From positions 7,386 to 71,385 of the forward strand of contig RQTK01001023.1 of assembly GCA_003991915.1 (NCBI GenBank): a DNA stretch of 64,000 nt. Direction: 5' to 3'. Positions 11,046 through 59,631 of this stretch are shown here, piece after piece. Within the stretch, counting starts at the first letter, position 1, and every line of letters starts with the position of its first letter. The notes beneath the pieces are model-generated. The model ran no database searches. It had not been told where the DNA came from and saw nothing but the letters and a program-made list of their open reading frames with translations. The position numbers and the translations under genes were made by a program. Source of the DNA: Elysia chlorotica. Lineage: Eukaryota; Mollusca; Gastropoda; Plakobranchidae.

Positions 11046-13725
11046 GTTTATATAAAATATACTAATACTGCTAACTGATTTGGATAAAATTTCATCAACA
11101 AACAATAAAAATGTAAATGTGGCATGTATATAAAATCAGTAGGAGTGATTGCCTGGTAAGAGAGATAAACCACAAAAACCTGCTCATTAAAGACGCTGTG
11201 CTTACCATCATTAACGAAAATTAAATGCCTGAACTTCTCATCATTGTTTGTTGTTTGAGTCATGTCTCTCCAATAAAACTTATCGGCTTACAAAATGCCA
11301 GGCAAAGGCAAAAGGTTTGACAGGACGCTGACAACCCAGGTTCAATTTCCTTATTATGGAAAAACATAAAAAGAAGGCTGCAGCAGTTTTAACTTTTATA
11401 GAGCTAAGTCCAACCAAATCACATCTATCATAAACCAATCAAAACCACAATGTGGCAGTCACAGTCTTACCACAAGGATCAATCAATTTCTTTAAGATTC
11501 AGACTGGGTGAATGACTTCTGAAAATACAGATACTGCTATGTCAAAACATTCAGTATATATGAATTTATTTAGTAAAAGTTCAGAACAAACAAAAAGTAA
11601 TTAAAATAATACATAATTAAGCCATGATACTTAGTGGGTTCAGAATTTCTACAGAAGTCTGAAAAGCTTCGCAATAACAAAACCAACAAGAAAAAAAAAT
11701 TAAATTAAAATAACAACAGTGTTATATGCCACAGTTGAGAAACCTTCAGTACAAAAGTTCAGAATGAACAAAAGATTAGTTCCGGGTTGTTATTGTTAAT
11801 ACAATCACAGAAGACACTGGAAGAGACATGAAAATCACGACTGAAATATGAACATCGGAGAAAGACGTTGGCTAACAATACGGAATGTTAAAACCAAATT
11901 AGAAGAAACTCCACTTTTGTCAGTTTGATCTTCAAACTAATAAAGCATTTTCCTGATAAAGTACAAAATCTTTGATTTACGCAAATAACAAAGGCACAGT
12001 GGTGGTGAGTAAAACAAGCTTGCATGTGGGATGTGTATGTCACTTTACAAAACAGAATAATAGTGTATTAAGTACAGATCAACATATCCAATAGAGATAA
12101 TATATAGTGTGAAAGCTCTGTAATAAGATGCCTTGCTGCTCCCCCCACCCTCCCCCCGCTTTAACAGTGGGTCATGCGTGTGGCTTCTAAAGATCAAAGT
12201 ATGTAAATGGGAAAAAATTTGCATTAAAAAGTACAATCTTATCTCAATAAGATTTAAAAAAAAAATATTTGGTTAACAGAGTTGGCTGGGCGAATATTTG
12301 TACACAGTAATAAAAGTCGAGCTGAGATAATTTGCATCCAGGTAGTGCCTCCTTTGGTTTAATTTCAAGTGATCACATAATTCTTTCATTCTTTGAGCTA
12401 TTACAAAATGTTTTTGCTGATTCAAATCTTATAACAATGAGTTTTTAAGAACTTGATTCCTTCTCATATTAGCATGTCAACTATAGGGACTTATGAGCAC
12501 CATTCAAAGGCTAAGACAAGGGCCATTACTCTAAAATTCTATTTATTCAACTCCATAGTTTTTAAATGAAAAGAAAGGCCAAACCTAGTTATACCCTTAT
12601 TAACTAAGTTAATTAACTTACAGTTTGCTTCATTTATTACGCACGATAACAATTTAAATTTTGGAAAATCAGAAATGTTTTCATCTTTTATTGCGAAGTA
12701 AGAATTCAAATTGGACTGATCGAAGTGTAATAATGTGAAGATGTAAATCGACTAGTCCATGGCAGGATCTTCACCTTTGTTTGCTTTATTGTAATATTCA
12801 GTGCGATGTGTCAGGAAATAGGTTATCAAGTCATCAACAGAGAATGTTGACTGACAAACTGAGAGAGTGGACTTTCTCTGGGGTTAGCAGATGCAAAGAC
12901 CTGGCGAAGGACAGAGATGGATACCTTCCTTTGTCAACCAAGTAATTGGATTCCACTTAATCATGATCGCCAATATTCAGTTAACACAGTAAGCACATGG
13001 CTTTACATTGAACATTCTAAACCCATCCTATGAAAGAGAGCTTGTTGTTCTAAACATGGACAATTTCAAAATGTCATTAGCATCTAGCCTTAAGAGATAC
13101 CAATGGTTAACATAAATCAACTCTGCACGGTTTGTCAAAATTTCAAAATTCGTTGTGTTTTAAAAAATAAGGTATGTCATCTTCAAATAAATACAAGTGG
13201 TTTATAGTGCTCAAGATTACTTCGATGTTTCACATACGATTGCTGTGTAGACAAAAATATGTGTGTGTTATTTACAGTACATAGTATGTATATGTCTATA
13301 TACAAGAGAATGAGAGAATGCTGTTGCACAGTTATATACATTCATCTTTCACAAGGTTTGCAGACTTAAGAGGAGACATACAACTGAGAGAAGGAGCGTT
13401 GCTCTCCACAGCAAAATCCAAAGGTTTCCTCCAAGAATTTGTCACAGCTTAAGGCACTTTTAGGGGTGCAGGTATCATTCTTTAACAAGTTTCTTACACC
13501 TGACACATTACAATTTAAATTATTCGCATTCTAGAGATAAAGTCATGAAAGTGCTGTTGTACAAAAAAAAATTAACTATCAGCAGATTTATCCTGAGTAA
13601 TTAAAAATCTACTGAACAAATCTTCTGCATATTAACAATCTGTACATGAAAATGTCAAACAAAAAAGACAAGTTTATAAGTCACAGGCCAAGAGGAAATT
13701 GATGGCAGTTACAATACCATGGCTG

Positions 13726-13980
13726 TCAACCTGCAAAGTCGTATTCCCCTCTCCTGTTGTTTAAGTCACCACTGGAAAATCTAACAAAGTCTGGTACCCC
13801 CGAGTCTGCAAAACCTGTAAATCTTTTGGGAAATTCCCCAAGGAAAAGGCCTTGACCTTTATCCATCACGCTGCACACATGTTCTTCTGGTTGCAGGGAT
13901 GCCACCCAAACCTGGCCAGAATTCCGGAACTTTGATAGTGGAGAAAAGGGGGTTGATCCCCAGGAGCTGAACATTTTCAA
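13726..13980 (-). CDS. Unrecognised 84-codon open frame with coding-like composition
   Basis: The minus strand reads ...GQVWVASLQPEEHVCSVMDK followed by GQGLFLGEFPKRFTGFADSG and ends DLNNRRGEYDFAG*. It is richer in GC than its flanks and balanced in composition, unlike the shadow frames around it. There is no convincing partner exon. It may be a coding relic or part of a 3' UTR. Confidence 0.25.
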   Translation of the reverse strand: MKMFSSWGSTPFSPLSKFRNSGQVWVASLQPEEHVCSVMDKGQGLFLGEFPKRFTGFADSGVPDFVRFSSGDLNNRRGEYDFAG

Positions 13981-14980
13981 GATTTTCGTCCGTTTAAAGA
14001 GGCTCTGAGAATGTCCCTTAGATGATATATGGTTACATCTATTAAAGGAAATAGAGAGTGTTGCTTACAGCTATTTGCCGCTAAACAATGCGCACAACAG
14101 ATTTTCTTCTATACCAGCTTCCTGTTAGACCTATTGTTTTTTTGTGTGTTATATAAATTTATACCCGCCTTAATGAAGTTTATTTTTACTCTAAATCTAC
14201 TCTAGTTTTATTACCGGTTATCAGATTATCGGTAAATTTTTAATTGTGTTGTGTGTGTCCATTTCACGAAGGAATAAACCTAAATTGTTGTTTTTTAAAC
14301 AAAAGATTGGAGCAAGACATGCAAATATACAAAAACACAATAAGCATAAATCCAGATAAAGATCTAGTTTATATTAGTTTAGAATTAAATTATATTAAAT
14401 GCAGAATGTGCCTATTGTCCGATACAATGTGGCTTTCACATAAGATATGTCTCGGATAGATCTAGCTTTAGCTAGATCAAAACCTCAATCATTTTCTTTT
14501 ATAAAATTTACCTGAGAGGTAATTTACCTAATTATCAATAAGCTTAGAACAGTTTGGCCAAGGCTTCGTCATTAAAATAGACAATAGATCTGAGTCAGAT
14601 CAAACACACCCTGACTGGAATCAATTTGTCAGAAAAAAACGACGAGGGCTGGATGAAGATGGACACATCGATATTATTCAGTAGAATAAACGATATCGAT
14701 CAGATAAACTAGAGGTTCAAGTCGATAACCTGGACGAGTTCAACTGCTGGCCGATACCAATAAAAACTGTATTATGCATAAAACAACCAAAAAAATTGCA
14801 TGTCGATAAACATTGTTCTTGGCTTTTCTTTTCCGAAATTGCAAACTTGAATAAAGTTTTTTCTACTCTGGTTTTGGTTGCGCAATTAAATGTAGTTTTA
14901 TGATAACCATACACAACATTGCTTTGCTTTAAGAGGCGGATTTGTTCAGAAAGGAGTGCTTTAGAAATTTAGAGCGTATA

Positions 14981-15367
14981 AATTTCACTTTTAAAAATAC
15001 GCCGAAGTATGCGGTGTGTGACCTTGGAAATCGCCAGTTGACTGCTACTTGTGCTAGTTGGGTTCAGAGATAAATTCTCCTTTGCCAGTTGAAAAAAAAA
15101 AAAACTAAAGGTCCTCATGACTGTAGATCTGGCTTTGTGCAAGCAATGAGCATGAAAGGCACATAGTAACGGGCAGTTCTTTCCCAGAAGGAAAACAATA
15201 TGGCAGAATTTTCGAGGGAAAGACATAGGACTCACGAGCCAGTTAGAAAATTTCCTGACAATCCAAACACCAATTATATTTCCGGAATTCCATAAATTTC
15301 CGGTAAAGTGGCATCCCGGTGGTTGATAAGCTTTTTGACAAGCACTTTCTTGAATTGATTTGAACAC
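14981..15367. repeat. Dispersed repeat, copy A
   Basis: The phrase cggaattcca.aaatttccgg followed by agtggcat recurs at 51700-51800. Minus-strand translations of both give C-HF-[ST]GN-x-WNS-x-NI-x-x-VWI-x-R. Both copies are in the same orientation and are diverged. The coding-like look is probably a by-product of shared ancestry. Confidence 0.6.
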
Positions 15368-15493
15368 CTTCCAGTTTAAAAAAAAAATATATAAAAGCTA
15401 AATTTTAGAAAATTCCACAAAAATAGTGTGAACAAAAGGAATAGGCCTAAACTCATGCCAAATGAAAAGGTTAAATCATGCAATGTGAGAATG

Positions 15494-53368
<37,875 letters not shown>

Positions 53369-53815
53369 CGTACACCGTTAGATTTAATCTAGACCTAGAT
53401 TATCTAGATCTATAAAGAATACTAGTAGTAGTAACTTATTTTCCCTTTAGAGGAATAATTATGATAGTGTAAAATATAAAATTAAAGTCTAGATCCTAGC
53501 TTTGTTTAGCTAAGGCTAGACATAGATAGAATAGACTAGCCTAAATTCTATATCTCTATCTGCCGATCTAGGTCTAGATCAATGCAGCGGGTCTAGAGCG
53601 TCCATCAGCTTAGCCTAGCTAATTTACTTCCAGGTCTGATAGTAACATCTTGAGCTTGTGGGACCTAAGCTTAGATCTAGATCGAGAAATATTTTTGTTT
53701 TGCTGTGGGGATCTTAAATTTAGGTTGCATGATACGTGACCGTACGGTTGTTCAAGTTACGGCTGTGCCTAGGTGATCACATGCGACTGCCTAGACTTTG
53801 GTCATGTAGTCGCAG

Positions 53816-53818
<3 letters not shown>

Positions 53819-53893
<75 letters not shown>

Positions 53894-53946
53894 CCTCTCA
53901 CTCTCTCTTATCTTTGCCCTTCTGTCTCTCTATCTGTATGCCTGTT

Positions 53947-53993
<47 letters not shown>
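53819..53993. repeat. (CT)n microsatellite, two blocks
   Basis: CT runs at 53819-53890 and 53949-53993, 450 bp upstream of the minus-strand receptor start. They could affect promoter structure. Confidence 0.97.
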
Positions 53994-54001
<8 letters not shown>

Positions 54002-54275
54002 TTCTATCCCCCTTTTCACGTTTAACGCGCACTGTAGTAAAACTAGGACTGCATCTTTGAGTGCGTTTTTGCGATAATCGAACCTAAAAGTTTATTAACT
54101 GTCTATTTACCATTTAGCGCATTAAATTAATAATATTATCGATTTTTGTCATTTTTGTAATGTTAATGGACTTTTAAATCAACTTTTTGTTCAAATTAAA
54201 TAATTTTTTTTTATCGCCCTTCACAATTCACGCCACTCTCAGTATATCTCTGTCTCTCGTTCTGTGCTCTGTCCG

Positions 54276-54325
<50 letters not shown>

Positions 54326-54355
54326 ACTCTTCATCTCCTCTCTCTCTATCTCTAC
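54276..54355. repeat. (CT)n microsatellite
   Basis: About 23 CT units plus an interrupted tail in the intergenic region. Confidence 0.95.
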
Positions 54356-54742
54356 CCCTCTATATTATCAAACGATGTGTCACGTCTTATTATACATAAT
54401 TATTTGTGTTTTCCAGTGTAAAAAGAATTTTGTATCTCCATTTAGTGGGAACGATGGTGGATCCATGGGTTAGACTATGTATTATCTGTAGTCTACGACA
54501 AAGATCGTTTTGCTCAGTGTGGTGTTCGAGGCCGGGTTAACAAGAAGAGGAAAAAGTAAAGCTCGGCCACCTTTGATTACTATGATTTTTTCCAGGAGGA
54601 TATATATTCTAAATTGCCAGATTCACCGAATTACTAATGCCCGAAAACATACCAAACTAGGAAAAGTTTTGTTGTTTCTTTGTGTGTGTGCGGGTGTTAA
54701 TTACTCCTTATATGTCTTTTTGTCTGACATGGTGGCCATCTT

Positions 54743-55015
54743 AAGATAAGATAAGATAAAATTTTATATCATATAGAGATTTTTTTTTCTTCCTTGGTCG
54801 TGCAATAATATATTTGATTCAAGATCACAACACCAGTTGTGCTAGAGATACATAACTATTTTTAGAAACACATGCCTCTTTACACACATGCAAAAATACA
54901 TATAGCCCTACAAATACAAGTCTGATAAGAACATCAATTTTGTAACAATCTGATAGAGACTGATACAAACGAGATTTTATATCTGTCTGTTCTACCCTCT
55001 TTTATATTAATCTGT
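54743..55015 (-). mobile_element. LINE 3'-end fragment, inverted
   Basis: Begins aagataagataagataaaat, the reverse complement of the (TTATC) LINE tail seen at 32820. No coding part. Confidence 0.4.
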
Positions 55016-55319
55016 TACTTCTTTGTGATGTTTCATATCACGAGCAACATTGTCTCACTAGCCACTGCTTACACTGCCATGGCCAGCATACAATTTACAA
55101 TTGGTCAGCAATGATGTGCGTCTACAAGAGAGCAGCAATGCGCATAAAATTATCACCACAGTATCACTATTAGATGGACAAGGAATTTTATGCGACATTT
55201 CAACCTGCCGGTCGTACCCAATCGACCTTATGTTAGGCTTTGATCCTGTGCACACCACTTCACACCATTGTGTAAAAGCCAGAATAGAATGTACCTCGGA
55301 TAAAAATGCAATGTGTTTG

Positions 55320-55815
55320 GTACCGGATACGAAGACAAATCAGTAGCTGGATGCGACAGAGTCATCAATTCCAAAGTCCTAGAATTCATAGACACACAAC
55401 AGCACCACTCGGGGAGTTCTCTGTGCCGGAGAAACAAGTTTCACATGTAAATATTGACATCTTTGGACAAATTCAGTTCTCTTCTGGTTTCTCTTGTCTC
55501 CTCACAGGCATCGGCCGTGACACACGCTGGCCAGAGGCAATTCCTCTGAAAAGCACCAGATGTTTGGAATTCGTGGATGCTCATATTGCTGGCCTGATTT
55601 CTAGGTTCTACGTTCCTGGAGACACGCCATCAGACCGTGGCTTACAATTCACGTCCTTTCTATGGAGTGACTTTGCCAGTCGCCCTGGGATGAAGCTTCA
55701 TCACGCATCGTATCATCCTCAGCCAAATGGGGTGATCGAGCGTTTCCACTGGTGTCTCAAAACAGCAACGAAGGCCAGTTGCACAGGTTCAAACCGGGTG
55801 CAAGAACTGCATCTA
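55320..55815 (+). mobile_element. Ty3/Gypsy LTR-retrotransposon relic, integrase core only
   Basis: The translation contains HVNIDIFGQIQFSSGFSCLL, then SDRGLQFTSFLWSDFA and YHPQPNGVIERFHWCLK, the catalytic-core signatures of Ty3/Gypsy integrases. Gag, protease and RT are not seen nearby, and no LTR pair brackets it. It is a broken fragment of an old insertion in the upstream region between the two receptor genes. A minisatellite is attached to its right edge. Confidence 0.85.
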
Positions 55816-56128
55816 AAGAGAATTTAGAGAATTGCAAGATCCAAACTGGAAGAGAATCGCAAGATCCAAACTGGGTGGAAGAACTACACCTAAAGAGAAT
55901 TGCAAGGTCCAAACTGGGTGGAAGAACTACATCTAAAGAGAATCGCAAAATCCAAACTGGGTGGAAGAACAGTTACTACACCTAAAGAGAATCGCAAAAT
56001 CCAAACTGGGTGGAAGAACTACACCTAAAGAGAATCGCAAGACCCAAACTGGAAGAGAATCGCAAGATCCAAACTGGGTGGAAGAACTACACCTAAAGAG
56101 AATCGCAAGATCCAAACTGATAGGCTTG
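55786..56128. repeat. Minisatellite, about 43-bp unit, seven to eight copies
   Basis: Units read atccaaactgggtggaagaa, ctacacctaaagagaatcgc and aag. The first, diverged unit lies at the edge of the integrase relic. Confidence 0.93.
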
Positions 56129-56376
56129 CAAAAAAGCACGCATTGAGTCCAACAAAAATAATTCCTGGAACAAATCCTAGAACAAATTCAATATATATTG
56201 AAGATAGCATACATTATCTCCCTCGATGTAAGCAAACTACAATTTTCCCCTACAAATAACAGACATTGCCAACTAAAATAAATGCCGCCTAGGACTGAAG
56301 CAGCGGACGTACGGTAGTTCCGAGCATGAGGCCAGACTGCAGTCATTCTGGAATGATGACGTGCTACTAACGGTAG

Positions 56377-57123
56377 TGTGGAGGACGACAGGTAGGGACC
56401 TCTTCATGATTAGTTGGATGTGTCTTGAATGCCTGCATCCTTTGTAACATAATTATCAGGGCCCCCAAGGGTTGGTGCAGGTCTGTCGTATAGCATTGGG
56501 CTAAAACACCACAATGGTGTCAGAAGTGGTTGAGCAAATCCACGTTCACTTTTGTGTTTAGACCTTTTGCTGTTACAAGACCAGCAGCCTTTGGTTATTG
56601 CGATGGAAACAACGCGGGCTGGTCGGCAAGGTACGCGGCCTCAACTTCTCTTCCAAATTGATGAGGGGTGAAAATGAGGGTCTGACTGTCGTTGGGATTC
56701 CTTTGCTAGGTCGCAGGGCAGCAGAGTGCTGACTGGAGTGGGGAGGATCCAGTGACAGATGGCGGGGTAGCAATTTATTGACAGGTTACGGTGTGGCCGG
56801 ACCTGGGGGAGATTCTGCCATTTGTTGTTTGGAGGCGGCTCGCTGGTTGCAGGGTAGTCGGGGAGACTGACTGAGCCAGGGGAGTCTCATTCAGCATTTG
56901 GTGGGTGCCTTTTGCTGGTCCCATGGGTTTGGGACAGGAAAGATGTGCTGCCTTGCTCTCTCTTTCATTCTTTTCATAAAAGGGGAAGGAGTGTGGTGGA
57001 CGACAGGTAGGACCTATTCATGATTAGTTGGGTGTGCCTTGAATGCCTGCAGCCTTTGTAACATATCAGGGCCCCCAAGGGTTGGTGCAGGTCTGTTGTC
57101 TATCATTGGGCTAAAACACCACA
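56377..57123. mobile_element. TRIM: miniature LTR element with 132-137-bp terminal repeats
   Basis: Direct repeats 56377-56513 and 56992-57123 both begin TGTGG and end CACCACA. They are flanked by a 4-bp target duplication GTAG (56373-56376 and 57124-57127). A primer-binding-site-like tggtgtcagaagtgg follows the left repeat and a polypurine tract (aaaaggggaaggag) precedes the right one. The internal part is only about 480 bp and encodes nothing recognisable, so the element is non-autonomous by design. The repeats differ at roughly 7% of positions plus short indels, so it is of moderate age. It looks structurally whole. Confidence 0.9.
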
Positions 57124-57319
57124 GTAGTTATGTGATCACACACGCACAGCTTTAACTGCAGACTCGCTTCGCTAATACGCTGTGTATGTAGGTTACGGGG
57201 GCCGTACGGCCTCCTGAATACAGGTGGCTCACAGCCAGTGGCTGGAAGAAAGGGGCAGGGCTGAGCTAAGAGAGAGAGAGTTGAACCTCTGATTCTGCGA
57301 ACTACCCTTCCTTCTGAAC

Positions 57320-57840
57320 AATCTCAAATCGCAGGTCTAGATCTAGATTGTAGGTTTTAGAAGCGAGACTAGAATTTATAGACATAGATCTAGATCTTAA
57401 TCTAAATCCAACTTTACCAAATCACCTAGATCTAGATCTAGTTTACTACCTCGAGTCGGAGGTCGAAGACACAGATAAATAAAAACTGAATATAAATCTC
57501 GAGGATCAAGTAGAGACCCTCAGATCTAGATCTACATCTAGATCAAATCTAGATCAGGATAGCTAGATCTATCTAATTTAACCTTGATCCTATGATAGAT
57601 ATTGAAATGGAGACTGATTAATCTAGGCCTAGATTTAGATTTGATCCTTATCTACGAGGAATGGGGTTAGTCTAGATTAAATCTCTAGACTGAACTAGAT
57701 CTAGATCTACATCTAATAATCTATCTAGATCAAGACCTAATCCAAAGTCAAGAAATTGGACTTGTAAAAATCTGATTTGAGGTAAGCTTAACGTAATCAA
57801 TTTATTAATCTATATTTTATAAATCTAGATTTAGAGTCTT
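57320..57840. repeat. TAGATCTAGATC-rich palindromic cluster
   Basis: About a dozen overlapping copies of tagatctagatc-like sequence (AGATCT/TCTAGA palindromes). A similar cluster covers 53265-53690 around the minus-strand receptor start, and scattered copies occur elsewhere. Confidence 0.75.
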
Positions 57841-57849
57841 AAGTTTAAT

Positions 57850-59100
57850 TCTATTTTTCAAGTTTCCCATTAATCAAAGAAAAACAATGTTATGACTACC
57901 CATTTGGGCTGAATCTTGCACAATAACCTAGGTGACTAGCTTTGAATAGGTTATAGAGATACATGGCTGCCAACCAGTGCATTAGTGGGGCCTAATTATC
58001 CATTTAATTACCTTTTTTGGGCTTCTGAGTACACCTTGGCAGTATTTATTATTTAATCACATTTGAAATTACATGCCTTGTCGACGGTTCTTTGTAGATG
58101 ATTGCTGGCAGCCATTTGTATTTGGCAATCCCATACCCCCAGCACAGTCATTAATGGGACCTATCAAAATGTTTAAATTCACTTTTAATATTATATTTCT
58201 GGTCTTAACATGCTCGACTGCATTTAATGATTGTGTTGTACTACACGTCCTCTGGAATTTTTAACCGCTTAACTCTGTGAAGAGAATGAAGAATATATAT
58301 CTGCTTCTGCCCCGACTCCTGCTATAAGAAGACAACGAACTTAGATTAGTATTGTATAAGTCCTAACAAAGAAGGCAGAAGAGCCTAGCTCACCAACTGC
58401 TCACACACGTGATAACACAACAAGCTCGCTTTCTTGTACTTATAAGGACAATTATAATTTATACGTGATGATAGATAAAATAAAACTAAACTCTTCTCAC
58501 AAACTGAAACATAGATCTAGATTTGAACAGGTCCTGGTCCACAGTGGTAGTTGTGGTATTTAAGAATGCTATTGGCATCAGTTGGACAATGGTCTTATTG
58601 GATTTTAGAGATTCTTTTTTCAATGAATTGTTTTAATCCCCACAGAGACATTGTGATTTTGAGTTAAATATCTGTACATTTATTATCTTTCTTGGAATCT
58701 CTGATTTGTTGTTTTTAGCCTCTGTAGTACGAGACATATGAGCAAACGTCAGAAGATGCCACGCGATCAAAATTTGGGAAATGCGCCAATTGATTTTTGA
58801 CTCTCTCTAGCATGAAGATTAGGACTTTAGTAAATAGTGTATATGGTTGGGAGCATATTATAGCGTCTTGTTTTCTCGTGAAGACTGTTTTTTTTGATGA
58901 CCTGGAAGAGTTATGTGACATGTCACATTTAAAATTTATAAATGTTAATTGCCAAACTATAGAAAATAACTCTTGTTCAACACAAGATGTAGGCCTACTG
59001 AATTATCTTTTTTTTTTTTTTTTACTGAAAAAACATTTTTCCATGAATTATTTTTTTTCCTTTATAATTGACCATCTCAACTTTAACATGCCATATATAT
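57850..59100. other. Upstream region of the plus-strand receptor gene; no gene seen
   Basis: No coding-like frame. A pyrimidine-rich acceptor (ttcatttcag, AG at 59112) just upstream of the start codon suggests a 5' UTR intron whose first exon lies somewhere in this stretch. Confidence 0.45.
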
Positions 59101-59121
59101 CAATTCATTTCAGGTTTCAAG

Positions 59122-59179
59122 ATGGCGTTGTGTACTTTACAGTTTTTGTTACTATTTATTTTCATTCAAGGAGCGAAAG
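59122..59179 (+). CDS. Paralogue exon 1: start codon and signal peptide
   Basis: ATG in the context caagATGG opens MALCTLQFLLLFIFIQGAK, a clear hydrophobic signal sequence, and ends in phase 1 at AAAG|GTTTGT. Confidence 0.82.
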
Positions 59180-59572
59180 GTTTGTGAATGTACTTTTCTT
59201 TTATAACTACTTCAGCCTTCTCAATCTAGATCTATTCCTTCAGCATCATCCTTTTTTTATTAAGTAAGGCTACTATACGGCGCATCTAAACATTCTCTGT
59301 CCATCTCAGGGGGGGGGGGGGGGGGGGGTCTAGGGGTAGAACATCGGCTTCCGACGCAAAAGGTCCCGAGTTCGAATCCTGGCTGTTGCGTTCCCTACTG
59401 GTTGGGTCGGTGTCAGTATAATGTGACCGGCTGAGACAGAAGTCATGGTGTCCCCGCCTTGTCTTGTGTGTAGCAGCCCATAAAATTGTCAGACGTCTGT
59501 CTTGGGGCCCGTCCACAATATAGCCTATATTATAGTGCGGCTGTTGGAAGTCAAACCAACCCAACCAACCAA

Positions 59573-59631
<59 letters not shown>

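Larger units (their letters stand above)
9310..13725. other. Long non-coding stretch; possible 3' UTR of the minus-strand receptor gene
   Basis: No recognisable coding on either strand. The sequence is AT-rich, with two local tandem duplications (annotated separately) and several minus-strand AATAAA hexamers. Its position downstream of the receptor stop at 15494 allows a very long 3' UTR, but nothing in the sequence proves transcription. Confidence 0.4.

Noticed and set aside
56573-56773. A small gene inside the TRIM
   Set aside because: Low-information frame within the non-coding interior of a miniature LTR element.
55320-57123. One LTR element joining the integrase relic and the terminal repeats
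   Set aside because: The integrase piece lies outside the TRIM's repeats and target duplication, with a minisatellite between them; they are separate insertions.
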